Positions 37,496 through 48,589 are shown, counted from the stretch's first letter. The stretch: DNA of 64,000 nt from Piper betle (GCA_033002965.1 JAURVB010000700.1:1-64000); one strand, 5' to 3'. The notes: generated from the sequence alone by a model not told the origin. Program-made: numbers and translations.

Positions 37496-38167
37496 CATAG
37501 GTGCATAAATCGGCCGACAGAGTCATTTGAGTGGAAACATGGTCCACAAATCGGTTGATTTGCTTAGATCCGAGCCGGTTTTTTCACCGAGTGGGCAACG
37601 TACGGAATCAGTCAACTCGGTCATTTCTTTACACAAGTAAAATTTACCCATGAAAACTTAAAACTCTATCGGCCTTTTCTTGTCGCTGTCAATCATCACC
37701 GCCGCATCCCTCCAAGCCACCGCCAACCACCCAGCCCCAACCACCTCTAGAGCACTCCGACCACCATTGGAGCCACCACCACCACCCACCACCACATCCC
37801 TCCAAAGTCCCAGCTACCATCGCCAACCACCTCTGGAGCATTCTGACTACCACTGGAGTGAACCAAAGTTCGGCCACCATTGCCACCCACCCCCATTCCC
37901 TCCAAGCCTGCTGTCAACCACCCAGCTCTCGACCAATAGCAAGCATCCCCTTACTAATCTATCATTGCGATCATCGGCAGGCATCCGCTTCTAGTGTTTG
38001 GTATATTTAGTATGATTGTATGTATGTTTGGTATATTTAGTATTATATATATCCATAAATATTTATTATATAGGACCGATTCTAATGAACCAATTTTTTA
38101 TGAATCAGTCTGATTTAGTGACTCTCTCTAAATTGATTAAGAGGCCGATTCTAATTTTGCAACTTTC
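37496..38167. mobile_element. Non-autonomous hAT-type DNA transposon (hAT-3)
   Basis: A 672-bp element flanked by exact CATATAAG duplications (37488-37495 and 38168-38175). Ends: CATAGGTGCATAAATCGG on the left and GAAAGTTGCAAAAT on the right (minus strand), related to hAT-1 at 739-1627. Subterminal AATCGG/CCGATT words are present. The centre is a CCACC-rich block whose 104-codon Pro/Ser/Thr-rich ORF (37680-37994) looks compositional. It sits in the leader of the copia element. Confidence 0.8.
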
Positions 38168-38629
38168 CATATAAGTAGGCCCATCACAAGATACCTAAAT
38201 TACTATTGTAATTTAATTTTGGGATAGAAATCACAACTTGTAAGTGGTACTCTCATACATAGTTCTTGAATATTGATAATAATCCGACTTAGTAATATGC
38301 CTTCCATTGGGCAGACATAGTACCCATATGATACTATAAAATTCATAATGTATCTATAACTATAATTATCTGGCCAGAAACTAATCTTCATTTGGATTGA
38401 TTAGTTTTCGCATAGATAATAATGCCAACTTATCCAAAAAGATAAAATTCCTCTAATAGATGTTACTTTGATGACATATTAGATCAATTGAATTAAACTT
38501 AAAAGAAGCATAAAAAAGGCATACATATATTCCTTAATAGCGTAGAGTGCTAACCAACGCTCATGGTGATGTGAGCCCACAAATTACACCAAGAATTAAA
38601 CCCAAAATCTCAATGATTCAATATAAAAA

Positions 38630-38642
38630 GCTCAATACCAAT
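38630..38642 (-). other. Primer-binding site (tRNA-iMet) of the copia element
   Basis: Minus strand ATTGGTATTGAGC, close to TGGTATCAGAGC, directly after the LTR end. Confidence 0.7.
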
Positions 38643-39077
38643 TGTTAGAAATCCTAAGATCAACATCTCATCAAATCATAAAGAAAACAAACTATATGGA
38701 AAAATATACCGTAATCTATATGAAGAAATCCGTACTCCAATCTTATGGATGTAGATTTTTTAAATTGTATGCGATATTTATTCTTCATTGGTGATGGGAT
38801 GCCTAATAAAAAGTCTATATATCCGACTTGGGGACCATGACCCATTCATGTCCATTTAATGTGACTTAATAGATTCTATTGATCTAATTGTACCCTTATT
38901 TCTAATTTAGCTCATTATAATAAATTAGAAATAAGTATACCAATCTCTACACATGTATAACATCCATAGTTTAATTAATCAATAACAGATCACATAAAGA
39001 AATTTATTAATAAGATAACATTTAATGCACAATTAAATAGATATGTTAAACCACACATATAGAATATAAATCTAACA
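38643..39077 (-). mobile_element. 5' LTR of the copia element
   Basis: A 435-bp LTR, TGTTAGATTTATATTC at its start (39077) and GATTTCTAACA at its end (38643) on the minus strand, the classic TGTTAGA...TCTAACA pattern of copia LTRs. A primer site follows. A hAT target duplication begins exactly at the outer edge (39078). Confidence 0.8.
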
Positions 39078-39689
39078 CGAGTGACTAGGGGTGTGCGTGT
39101 ACGTCTAAATTTGTCTGTCTGTCCAATGTCCGAAGCACGTCCAGCCGAATTTGATCGACCAAATTCGACCAAATTAAAACAAATCAAACATGGACATTTT
39201 TTTGTTCGACCGAATGACCGACCGAGTGTCCGATATTTTATATCAATAATATAATATTTTCAACATTTGTAAGACTAATATTATAGTTTATGAAAATTTT
39301 AAAATATAAATATACAGTAAAATTAATTAAGTTTATACATAAAATTGATATTTAATATCTTAAATATCCAAAAATGACATACATATAAAAAGGATAAAAG
39401 TCACTCTTATATTTAGGAATTTAGAACTATACATTCACATTAATAATCATATCAAACCACTTACAATTTAGTTAACATGCTCTAAATTTTTAAAGTCAAA
39501 CAAAAAATAATCTACGTATAGAAACTTTAAAATAATCATTGACATCAAAATATAGTCCAATATTGCATATACTTCAAAGATAAAATATTGTAATAATTGA
39601 TTCTTCATCTAGCTCACCTACATTAAAAAAATATTAAAAAGTTAATTACTCATGTTTTATATCCTCTTTATTTTAAAATTAGGATATTT

Positions 39690-39960
39690 CCCTTCATATG
39701 CCTCTATAAATGAGTAGTTGCATAACTTTCAGTTCCCTCAAACTTCTTTTCACAATAACGACAAATAAGAGATTGTTCCATTCTTTTAATATTTTCTATT
39801 AAAATAGGCGCATACACCGGATGTTATTTTTCTCTTTTTAATAATGTACTGTTTATATATTCTCCTTCTTTAGCAATCAAATTTTTACTATCATTTTCAC
39901 CTCTACTTTGTTCAGTTACATTTAATAATAAACTTGTATGATCCATCTTCGAAAAAATAT
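39690..39960 (-). pseudogene. hAT transposase N-terminal fragment (BED zinc finger)
   Basis: The minus-strand reading starts near MDHTSLLLNVTEQSRGEN (about 39945). Further on come a Cys-x2-Cys pair and, after 14 residues, His-x3-His, the BED finger spacing that binds transposon ends. An in-frame stop lies between the two histidines. No downstream RNase H-like domain or dimerisation domain is present. Confidence 0.6.
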
Positions 39961-39978
39961 ATCACATTATAAACATAA

Positions 39979-40885
39979 TGTAAAACCAGTGATCTGAGTT
40001 AAGGTTTTATGCTTATGAACTGATCGGTTCAGTCGTCGATTCAAGTCGAGTATGTTTTAGAATACGTGTACTGAGTCGACGCTGGTCGGGTGCATGAGCC
40101 ATGAGGGTCATGCGTACCCAAGTATATGATGATAACATCATGAATACAACAGAAAAGAATGAGTTATCAGAATATATGAGAGTATGCCAATTATTTTTTT
40201 ATTTTATATATAGTTGATCATGGAATTAGTTTAGGCCGTTTACCGCGTTAGGACGTGTTACGGGGAATTTGGGTGGGTTGTTAGTTATAGAATGTCATTA
40301 TGATGTTGTAGTGTTTATTTTATTTTATGGGATTTTTTCTGATTTTATGGATTTTTTTAAGATTTATTCCGAGTTAGTTATTATTATTGACTCGAGACAT
40401 GAGCGAGTCAAGTCTTATTTACGATATTGCCATCAATCAAACCCTCGACCCATTTCTCTTCCCCGTCCATGCCGCGCCGCCCCCTTGTCGTGGTCGCCGC
40501 CGCCGCCGACGTCGCCCTGCCACCGATCGTCGCCGCCAGGCCGCCGCCGCAGCGTTGCCGTGATGCCCCGAGCGCCCCTGCCGTCGCCCGGCCTCCACGA
40601 CGTCGGAATCGCCGCTCGTCATCGATTCCGCCGCCGATTACCCTCTGCTCGCGTCGTCGATTCCGCCGCCGGCGACCGTCGCCGCGGCCGTCCAGTCACC
40701 GCTTTGACATTGCCAACCCTCCCACGACCTTCCCCGACAAGAGCGGAGCCCATCGCCGCCCAGGCCGGCCGGATCTAGCCACCCACCACCGACCACCTTT
40801 GTTTAACCATTTTCCGGCGAGCTGCCACCTCCGCCGAGCACGTCGACGTCGTAAATGGGTTAGGCATCGCCGAGCCGATTCCAAT
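39979..40885 (+). mobile_element. L1-family LTR fragment, copy 4, inside the hAT
   Basis: Starts at TGTAAAACCAGTGATC and follows L1 copy 1 through the TACCCAAGTATATGATGATAA part, the GTTTACCGCGTTAGGACG part and the GC-rich block to about 40885 (CGAGCCGATTCCAA). The rest of the LTR is absent. Beyond it, 40886-40980 is a GGCGG-rich segment of unknown origin before the hAT end. Confidence 0.8.
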
Positions 40886-41137
40886 GGTTCCAGTGGAGGT
40901 TCGCTGGCAGTGCAAAGCATGGCGGCAGAGGCGGCAGTGGTAGAGGAGTCGGCGGCGGCACAGATGGTTTTGGACTGTCCGCGGACACTGCTTGGGCCCG
41001 ACAGGACAATTCGATGTCCGAAGTCGGTTGGACAAATTTTGTCCGACAAAATTTCGGACAGACACGGACAATAATTCGTTTGATGTCCGTCCGACCGATG
41101 CCCACCCTTACGAGTGACCATGTCTCCCCCCCCCACC

Positions 41138-41950
41138 TAGGGCTGTTAATTAAGCGAACATTTGACATTCGGCTCAACTTAACTCGATTCGAAACTCGAA
41201 ATTTAAATACTCAAGCTCGAACTTGACTCGAACTCAAATCCTACAAGTTGAGTTTGACCAAGGCAGTGTTTGACTCGACTCGACTCGACTCGACCTCGAC
41301 TCGACTCGACTCGGTTATAACTCAAAATTGACTTGTAGCTCTACTCGAACTCAACTCGATAAAATAATATAATAATATATATAATATCTCTTGTCTACTC
41401 AAAATACATATAAAATTATAAATAAATATTATTATTAATTACATACTAAATGATGGTCACGGTGGGGGTATTTTGTTTTTAATTTTTAAAATTTTTTATT
41501 AAATTTGGGTCGTCCTTGCAATCGAACGATCCATATTAAAGTTTGTGAAAGAAACATTATTTGACTAGACTAAGGTGGTCTATATATATATATATATTAA
41601 TAAATTTAATTGTAACTAGTTATATATATTTATATACAATATAATAACAAGGTAGTAGGATAGCTTGAGTTGTGGGTTCAATTCACGCCAACTGCAATTT
41701 TAACTGAGATTCTTTTGCCAAGCCAATTTCGAGTTCACGAACGAGCTGATTTCAAGCTCGTCCAAATTAAACAGTGTAAGTATATTTGAGCTCGAGTCGA
41801 ACATAAACACCATAAAATGTTTGAGTTGATTTTGAGTATATATGTTGAAAACTCGTTCGATCAGGAGCCGACTTCGAACGAACTTTAAACTATTCCAGTT
41901 GAGTTTGAATACAAGTTGAACTTAGCTCGCTCGCTTTTTTGACACCCCTA
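41138..41950. mobile_element. Non-autonomous hAT-like element rich in CTCGA (hAT-5)
   Basis: An 813-bp element with ends TAGGGCTGTTAATTAAGCG on the left and TAGGGGTGTCAAAAAAGCG (minus strand) on the right, flanked by CCCCCCACC on both sides (8-9 bp; the C run blurs the exact length). Subterminal words are ACTCGA/TTGAGTT. Nothing is coded. Confidence 0.75.
41268..41314. repeat. (CTCGA)n microsatellite
   Basis: About eight near-perfect CTCGA units with one interruption, inside hAT-5. Confidence 0.85.
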
Positions 41951-42827
41951 CCCCCCACCTGAGTAGCATGCAAGTAAGTTCGGTTTCATTATTAGCCTCA
42001 TGACAACTTAATTCTATAACTAAACTTGATGCTAGGATTTACATTATAAATAAACACAAATTAATGAACTTCATTTTTTTTTCTAATTTTTCCGATAAGC
42101 AGAATGCACAATAAAAACCCAAAACAAGAGATGAAAGCACTGGATTTTTATATATAGAAATCAAAATACAAATAGTCATCTGCGAGTAACTACTCAACAT
42201 AATCTGAATTAAATCAATACGAAGAAATTAAATCAACATTCATTGAACTCCTACTCTTCTTCGTCACCGTACACGTTTCACCTCTGATAATAAGGTTTCA
42301 TGAAGAACGGCTTGATTACGCGAAGCGAGAATTTACCCTCCTTGACAATGAAAACAGTTCCGTCACTAGACTCTAATCTTTACTTGCAACAATATTGATC
42401 AACGACAAGCAATATCACCTTATTATATTATTTAAAACATATATCATAAATATTAAATTTTCTATTTTTGTCTGAAAAACACATTAAATCTCATAACATT
42501 AAATTCCCATATAGTATCTATTTTTCGTAAATATTTTTAATAAAAAATTAGTAGAAGCTAGTGTGGATATTCTTATATTATCTCTTAATTAACATGAGTC
42601 ATTAATTTAGGCCTACAATTAGATGATGAAAACAATTTTATATAATTTAAAAAGAAACTATGTGGTCTTAATGATATAAGACTACCTAATATTATCTTAT
42701 TTTCTATTTAGAAAAAATATATGATAGGCCTTTCTTACTAAGTTTTTCTTCGAGAAATTTACAAGATGTTTTATTTATACTATATGATTCTAGAGGACCA
42801 CTACATTGACAGCCGCCCATTGGAACT
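41951..42827. other. Intergenic, no gene seen
   Basis: AT-rich. A more GC-balanced patch at 42240-42420 could be an exon-like remnant on the minus strand, but reading it gives frequent stops and no recognisable family. Confidence 0.35.
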
Positions 42828-44497
42828 TGTAACACAGCACATTCAGTTTACACTCGAGAACCGAACTGGAATATCACCGGTCCTGGTTAAGTCAGCTAAC
42901 CCAACCCAACCCTGTGAATCTACTTTCGGCGTTTCGTGATGAAAGATGGCTATCGCTATGCATGGATGGATGCACAAAAATAAACCTAAGCTACATAAAG
43001 ACAACCAATTCATACTAAAAATAATGACTATAAAAATTGATATAAATGATAAAGTTGATAAAATATATATTATTATATCACATGGTAATATTCACACAAA
43101 AAATTTATTCTAAATCTTGGGTCTCGACCCATTTGTGCATTCTAATTACTTTTTAGAGTAAATTCTAGGTCTTATTTGCTGTACCTATGCAATAACTAAA
43201 TATATTTATTAAAACATATAAATTCAATTGTCATATTTTACATTATATCACATCATTCCCAATATGATAGGTACGACAATTTTTCATTTCTCTTTCTAGT
43301 CCCTTGGGACTACTATCATATCTTAAGCCATTTTTCTTACTTACATACCCATTTGTGTAGCATGGTTGTCAGTATTTTCGGCTTTTACTGGCACATGCTG
43401 CTAGCATAACATGGTTGACGGTATTTCTGACTTACGATTGGCACATGCCATTTGCATAGTATAGTTGTCGGCGGCATCGACTGACACATATAGTTGTCGA
43501 TATTCTCGGCATCGACTGACACATATGGTTGTCAGTGGCTTCGACTGGCACAAATGGTTGTTGGCGGCTTCGACTTACGACTGGCACATACCACTTGCGT
43601 AGCATGGTTGTCGATGGCTTCGACTTACGACTGGCACACACCACTTATGTAGCATGGTTGTCGATGGCTTCGACTTACGACTGGCACATACCACTTGCGT
43701 AGCCTAGTTGTCGACAGCTTCGACTTATGACTGGCACATGCCACTTGCATAGCATAGTTGTGGGCGGTTTCGACTGGCACATGCCACTTACATAGCATGG
43801 TTGTTGGCGGCTTCGATTGGCACATGCCCATTAGTGTAGTACGGTTATTAAAAAATGCGAAAACTATATATGCATAAGTCTTGGTAAGGATTTATATAAT
43901 AGGCCTAAAGGTAGCTTGTGGTGGATCTTATTTTCGAAAACATACTCAAGGGATCTCATCTTCGAGGGTTATTAATCCAAAAAACTATTCGACTAAATAG
44001 CTCGAACTAAGTGGGATCCGATAAAATACCACTCAACTCGTCTTACAATGTGTACAAATTAAATTATGATAGAATAGAACAATAAATCAGGGGCAAGTCC
44101 TAAACAGATCTGATAGAAGCTCTGAGCATAGTCTTAGAGCCTAAATAGTGAGCTCCTACTTCGTACATAATTGTTAGTTATGTGGTGATGGTGACACGGT
44201 TGTGGCTAACTTGAGTGAGGATTGTGGGGGAAAGAAAAAGGAAGAAAAAGAAGAAGAAAGTTGGGTGAGAAGGATGGTGGTGGCTGAATGATGACAGTGT
44301 CAGAAGTGTGGAATATATAGATGTAAGGGGAAGGAAACAAGTGGTCGGTGAAAAAACGAATAGTTTGTGAGAAAAATAAATAGTTATTGAGAAAAACAAA
44401 TGGTTAACTCGTAATTAAAACTTAACTTAGCTAAAAAATAATGGTCGAACCGATCGGTTCAGATTATAAAACCCAGATTTGAATCATGGGTTTTACA
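42828..44497 (-). mobile_element. L1-family solo LTR, copy 5 (internally deleted)
   Basis: On the minus strand it starts TGTAAAACCC (44497) and its end corresponds to GGTGTTACA (TGTGTTACA, 42828). It is flanked by GAACT (42823-42827) and GAATT (44498-44502), a 5-bp duplication with one transition. At 1670 bp it is about half the family length. The GC-rich CCGGAAA block is lost, and a 50-bp minisatellite occupies 43370-43850. The TATA region at about 43863 is TATATATG. Confidence 0.75.
43370..43850. repeat. Minisatellite, 50-bp unit, about nine copies
   Basis: CGACTTACGACTGGCACA-type words recur at 43571, 43621, 43671 and 43721 (50-bp period), with diverged or shortened units on both sides. 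Each unit carries AGCATGGTTGTCG. ORFs on the minus strand (43432-43831) are repeat artefacts. Confidence 0.85.
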
Positions 44498-44935
44498 GAA
44501 TTCGTTGTTGGTACATCTTAACCTGCAACGGGTCTAATTGTTATGACTAGATTTTCTGGCCCTGGTTAGCAGACCAAAATTTTTTTTCTGTAGTAAAATT
44601 AAGGATATTTTTTGTAATTTTATTGAGAAGTTAACCAAAAAATCCAATCTCCTAATTGTTAGAATTTTATACATAGTTTTAAATATCATACCAGTGATAT
44701 ATATTTAGTTTATTCGGATCAAATTAGGTTGAACTGTATTTCAAAATAATAAATAAAATATTCCAATAAATAATAAAAAAATAGTTTATCATTAATATTT
44801 TATTAAATACCCTTTAAAATACCAGTATTTTTAATAAAAAAGCAGATATTGAGAAAATTTCGTGATAAAATTGTGCAATAACGGGAAACGGTACTGAATT
44901 TTAAGGCCAACGGGTATATTTGTATATTTGGATAA
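44498..44935. other. Intergenic, upstream of the FZR-like pseudogene
   Basis: AT-rich sequence just 5' of the GC-rich exon. It may include the old promoter, but no convincing TATA box at a suitable distance was identified. Confidence 0.3.
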
Positions 44936-44989
44936 ACTATGATGATAGCGATAAAAAAACGAGTTAAAATTCAGGCCTCCCGCCGTCGT

Positions 44990-45992
44990 ACTCGAGGTCC
45001 CCCTCCTCGACACTCGCCGCCACCACCCATGCGGCCTTGGATCCGGCCCCTCCCCGGCCGGCACCACCGTCTACTCCGACCGCTTCATCCCTCCAGCGCC
45101 AGCTCCAACTTCGCCCTCTTCGACCTCCCCTCCTCCACGTCCCACTCCCCGGCCGGCGCCGGCGGCGACGTCGACCACCGGGAGGACGCTGCGTCGGCCT
45201 ATTCCACCCTACTCGAGTCCGTCCTCTTCGGCCCCTCCACCCCCGACAAATCCCCCGCCGACGGCCGCAGGCCGTACTCCCGCTCTCCGCCTCCCCGTCG
45301 TCCTCCGGCACCCCCTCCAACCGGAACATCTTCCGAGGCCCTCCTACGCCTTCTCGCCGGCCGACTTCGATGGGCCGCTCCCCGGCGTACTGCCCAACCC
45401 GCCCAAGACCCATCCCGCGCAAGGTGGCCCGATCTCCCTACAAGGTAAATTGGAGTTGTTTCTGTTGTGGGGTGGGAGAAAGATGAGTTCTTTGTGGCTC
45501 ATGTTGTTGAATTCGCGTTATTTTTGTTGTGGGGTGGGAGAACAATCTGTTCTTTGTTGCTCATTTTGTTGATTGTGGCTTCCTTCTGTTCTGTGGTGGG
45601 AGAAAGATCGGTTCTTTGCTGCTTTCGGTGTTGAGGTCGACCTCTTTTGGTTGTGTGGCTGCTTATGTCGTTGGTTTTTGTAGGTACTGGATGCCCCGGG
45701 GCTGTAGGACGATTTCTATATGAATTTGTTGGATTGGTCTCCGAACAATGTGTTGGCGGTGGGGCTTGGGAACTGCGTATATCTTTGGAATGATTGCAGC
45801 AGCAAGGCGGGTGGACGCTGATTTAGGTTTTGGAGGAAAAGGTGGCTGCTTGTAGAGCTCGGTTTTAGTTGGTTTCTGATTGTGTAGGTTAGTAAGCTGT
45901 GCGACTCGGGGGAGGTTGATAGTGTTTGCTCGGTTTCTTGGGCTCAGCGTGGTACGCATCTTTCTGTGGGCACGAATCTTGGTCATGTTCAG
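44990..45992 (+). pseudogene. FIZZY-RELATED/CDH1 (CCS52-like) pseudogene, exons 1-3
   Basis: FZR/CDH1 proteins are WD40 activators of the anaphase-promoting complex that drive exit from mitosis and endoreduplication. Exon 1 (about 44990-45444, very GC-rich) shows family pieces spread over three frames: TVYSDRFIP, SSNFALFDLP, AYSTLLESVLFGP, SGTPSNRNIFR and RKVARSPYK. At least three or four frameshifts are therefore needed; one is a single extra A near 45411. Exon 2 (45684-45806) reads VLDAPGL, stop (TAG for the usual Gln), then [20 protein letters not shown], the first WD40 blade. Exon 3 (45888-45992) reads SKLCDSGEVDSVCSV through GTHLSVGTNLGHVQ. Intron 1 (45445-45683) has GT-AG ends; the donor after exon 2 reads GC. 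Retained introns show it was a genomic gene, not a processed copy. A further exon lies at 61313-61492. The exact start codon is not determined. Confidence 0.85.
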
Positions 45993-46089
45993 GTTAGTCG
46001 CATGATTAATTTTTCTGTATGAGAATCAGATATTTGTTTAAAAAATCGTTCGGTGATGAAATAGGCATTACACTTGTTTAAGTATAATT

Positions 46090-46470
46090 CATGGTTCATA
46101 ATGCGCTTTGGGATTTTCTTGTCCAATGTAGCAGTTTCAGTCAAAAGCTTGCTTATTTATCTCATGTTTGACTTGAATACTAAAGATAAAATTATACATT
46201 GCATATATGTGTACATGTGATTTGTTTCAGGATGTCAGGACTCTTGCATATTTTTAATTTTAGATAGTGTAATGTACTTTGGGTTTTTCCTATCCAACAT
46301 TAGTAGTTTCATTACTCTTTTAGATCAAAAGTTTGCTTATTTGTTTCATGTTTGACTTGAATGCTAAAGATAAGATTATAGAATTCACACAGCATATGTG
46401 TGTACATGTGCATTTTTTAAGCTCAGAATGACAGGAACTCTTGCATGTTTTAATTTTTGGTATCATATAT
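46090..46470. repeat. Tandem duplication in the FZR intron, about 190 bp
   Basis: The block GTTTGACTTGAATACTAAAG with its flanks occurs at about 46100-46265 and again at about 46270-46465, moderately diverged. It lies in the intron after exon 3. Confidence 0.7.
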
Positions 46471-46475
46471 ATGTG

Positions 46476-46477
<2 letters not shown>

Positions 46478-46512
<35 letters not shown>
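46478..46512. repeat. (TA)n microsatellite
   Basis: A TA run of about 35 bp at the boundary between FZR intron sequence and caulimovirid sequence. TA-rich tracts are often found at junctions of endogenous pararetroviruses. Confidence 0.9.
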
Positions 46513-46517
<5 letters not shown>

Positions 46518-46519
46518 TA

Positions 46520-46870
46520 GATCAGAAAGTGGATGAGTCGGAAATAAAGACTAGATTGGAAAGTGAAGTAAGAGGAAAGACTGTGAAGAAGGAGAAGAGA
46601 AGAAAAGGTTTGAAAGATGGATGAGGTCTGAAGGAAGAAAGAGAATTCTTAAGAAAGAAGGTAAGATCTCGGGTTCGCCTCATCCTCAAACGTAACTCAT
46701 AGTCTCCTTTTATATCCAAAATAGATGATTGACTGAATCGGTAATAGGTAACTTGATGTGTCACTTAGGGTAATATGGCTATGTCAGACTTGGCACGTGC
46801 TGACGTTGCATTTGCTGATGTAGTCAATATTGGTTTTACCTCTAATGTGGCAGTAGAGTTCTTGCTTGTT
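46520..46870 (-). promoter_or_regulatory. Caulimovirid intergenic region with TATA box (S1)
   Basis: On the minus strand GGATATAAAAGGAG (TATAAAA at 46714-46708) matches the plus-strand copy at 49336. About 90 bp upstream lies a TGACG-containing part (ACGTCAGCACGTGCC on the minus strand), like as-1 elements of caulimovirus promoters. Downstream, AGTCTTTATTTCCGACTCATCC corresponds to 49533-49560 in the other copy. Confidence 0.6.
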
Positions 46871-46874
46871 GTAA

Positions 46875-48451
46875 AATAGGACAATCAAAAGTGATATGTC
46901 TCAGAAGTCTACAGTAACAACATTGTCTGATTGGGGAATTGGACCATGGCCAGTATTTCCACAACAAAAACAACGGTCTTCCTTAAATAAAAGTAGTGTT
47001 TCCATTGCTTGGCCATAACTGGCAAACACAGTAGAAGATAAAGGTTTAGCAATGGTAATTAGTACTTCCTCAATCTCTTTGACTTATCCAAATAGGGGAG
47101 TCAATCTCATCTTTAATCACCTGCGGACGTTCTTTATTTCATTTATATACAAGCTGAAGAGCTTTATAATCAAAAGTGATATGTCTCGGAAGTCCACAGT
47201 AACAACATTGTGTGATCGGGGAATTGGACCATGGCCAATATTTCCACAACAAAAGCAACGGTCTTCCTTAAATAAAAGTGGTGTTTCCATTGGTTGGCCA
47301 TAACCGGCAAACACAGTAAAAGATAAAGGTTTAGCAATGGTAATTAGTACTTCCTCAATCTCTTTGACTTATCCAAATAGGGAGTCAATCTCATCTTTAA
47401 TCACCTGCGGAGGTTCTTAATTTCATTTATATGCAAGCTGGAGAGCTTTATACTCAATCATTTTTGGGAATTTAGCTTTAACCTGCAAGTATTGTAAATA
47501 GATGTTAGGGTAGTACCGGTGGTCGCATTGCTGACAACTTGCCTAACTTCATGGAAGTTTCTGGTAGCAAAAGTAATTGACTCTAAAAACAATGTTTTTT
47601 GTGTTTTCAATAGTTGTGGAAGATAATCCAAAGAAATATGGGATCTAATCCTATCCCACCGTCTAATAAAGATTTTATGGATAAGAATTGGGATAATCGG
47701 ATTGTTGTGATTATCATGAAATTGAAATCTATAACTCCAAGAGAGAAGCCTAGGGATTTTAAAGTATATAAGAAGTTGGTAAAAAGGATTCCCAAGACTT
47801 TTATCAATTTTGTCAGAAAATATTTCATATTTTTTATTAATATATGGAGGAAGGAAATGAATTTCTGGACCAAAATTAGAAATCCATTTAGAAAACCAGG
47901 AAGGAAATTTGGAAAGCTTTGGTAAATCTAGTCGAATAAACCAAGAATGTTGTCCAATACTATTTTAATATAGTAGTCTTATTCCATGCATCTTTGTAAT
48001 CTCAGTAAGTATACTCATAAGGTATACCGGGAGTAGGATGTACATTAGATAATCTCTTAACAACGTTAGGATTTTTATATACTTGCATGCTCAAAATATT
48101 AACAATAATCATTTTATTATAAGCTAGGCATGCTTCACGATAACCACTTAGTTTATGGGTAAAAAGACAGAAGTTTATATGTTGTAGAATCGGTTCATAG
48201 TAATATCGTGGTTTTCCAAATTTTACATGAAAACGCGCAAATTGTGGTAAAATGGTTGAAGCTAACTAAGCTAGATCTTCATCCTAAAAAGATTCAATAG
48301 ATTTATCCAGGAAACAAATGTGTAATGGCTGAGCTTTTCGTATATAAGGACATAAAATCCTGTAAGATGGTTTGGTTTGGGAAGAATCGGATTCATTTTT
48401 GTGACGAGGTGGATTTTTGTAATAATTCAATTTGCCTTTTCCTTTGCCCAT
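46875..48451 (-). pseudogene. Caulimovirid ORF2 remnant with zinc knuckle (copy in S1)
   Basis: Starts MGKGKGKLNYYKNPP; the next 50 or so residues match the ORF2 copy at 55857 (SYRIL-x-x-YIRK-x-x-PLHICF in both). The middle is broken (ORF at 47607-47873 in a wrong frame). Near the end, ORF 47117-47314 carries GYGQPMETPLLFKEDRCFCC followed by GNIGH, a Cys-x2-Cys-x4-His zinc-knuckle start whose last Cys is lost. Function is unknown. Nucleic-acid binding is inferred from the knuckle. Several stops and shifts make it dead. Confidence 0.6.
46878..47455. repeat. Tandem duplication, about 288 bp, of the ORF2 zinc-knuckle region
   Basis: The block from AATCAAAAGTGATATGTCTC to TTAATCACCTGCGG occurs at about 46879-47129 and again at about 47168-47416, nearly identical, so the zinc-knuckle sequence is present twice in this copy. 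Confidence 0.9.
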
Positions 48452-48589
48452 CTTATACAAATAAACTAAGTGGTTATAGTGAAGCTTTACCTCATCAAAT
48501 TCAGTATCCTGTATCAGGAAACATGCCTAGTTTACAGTAAAATAATTATTGTTAATGTTTTGAACATGCAGGAATATTGAAATCTTAAT

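Larger units (their letters stand above)
34930..39077 (-). mobile_element. Decayed Ty1-copia retrotransposon, 3' truncated
   Basis: In minus orientation: 5' LTR (38643-39077), primer site, a leader interrupted by a hAT (37496-38167), gag remnants (about 37010-36550), a protease/GAG-pre-integrase part (about 36500-36050), the integrase core (about 35950-35450) and a post-integrase linker ending near 34930. Frames are interrupted throughout. RT, RNase H and the 3' LTR of this copy are absent, so it is a truncated, dead copy. Confidence 0.75.
39086..41110 (-). mobile_element. hAT transposon with BED-finger remnant and captured LTR piece (hAT-4)
   Basis: A 2025-bp element flanked by exact CGAGTGAC duplications (39078-39085 and 41111-41118). 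Ends: TAGGGGTGTGCG on the left and TAAGGGTGGGCA on the right (minus strand), the typical hAT type. Both subterminal regions are rich in GTCCGA/TGTCCGT words (39110-39240 and 40970-41100). On the minus strand at about 39780-39690 a BED-type zinc finger is legible (CRYCEKKFEGTESYATTHL, a stop, then RH). The catalytic transposase part is missing. Positions 39979-40885 are a 5' part of an L1 LTR in plus orientation. ORFs of up to 215 codons (40427-41074) belong to this GC-rich LTR piece. Confidence 0.85.
46513..48540 (-). mobile_element. Endogenous caulimovirid segment S1 (ORF2 and intergenic region, minus)
   Basis: In minus orientation it contains ORF2 from its start (ATG at 48451) through the zinc-knuckle end (duplicated), then the intergenic/promoter region (about 46870-46520). 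It is homologous to the plus-oriented segment starting at 48541 and to 53545-55857 (minus). At about 48541 it joins the next segment head-to-head. Confidence 0.75.

Noticed and set aside
40427..41074. 215-codon Arg/Pro/Ser-rich ORF
   Set aside because: It covers the L1 LTR fragment and hAT end, has no domain, and is overlapped by long ORFs in other frames because of high GC content.
42240..42420. Exon-like GC-balanced patch on the minus strand
   Set aside because: It reads a short open stretch but is broken by stops and matches no family I recognise; no splice sites support it.
43370..43850. CRISPR-like array of regularly spaced repeats
   Set aside because: The units are contiguous 50-bp minisatellite copies without unique spacers, in plant nuclear DNA.
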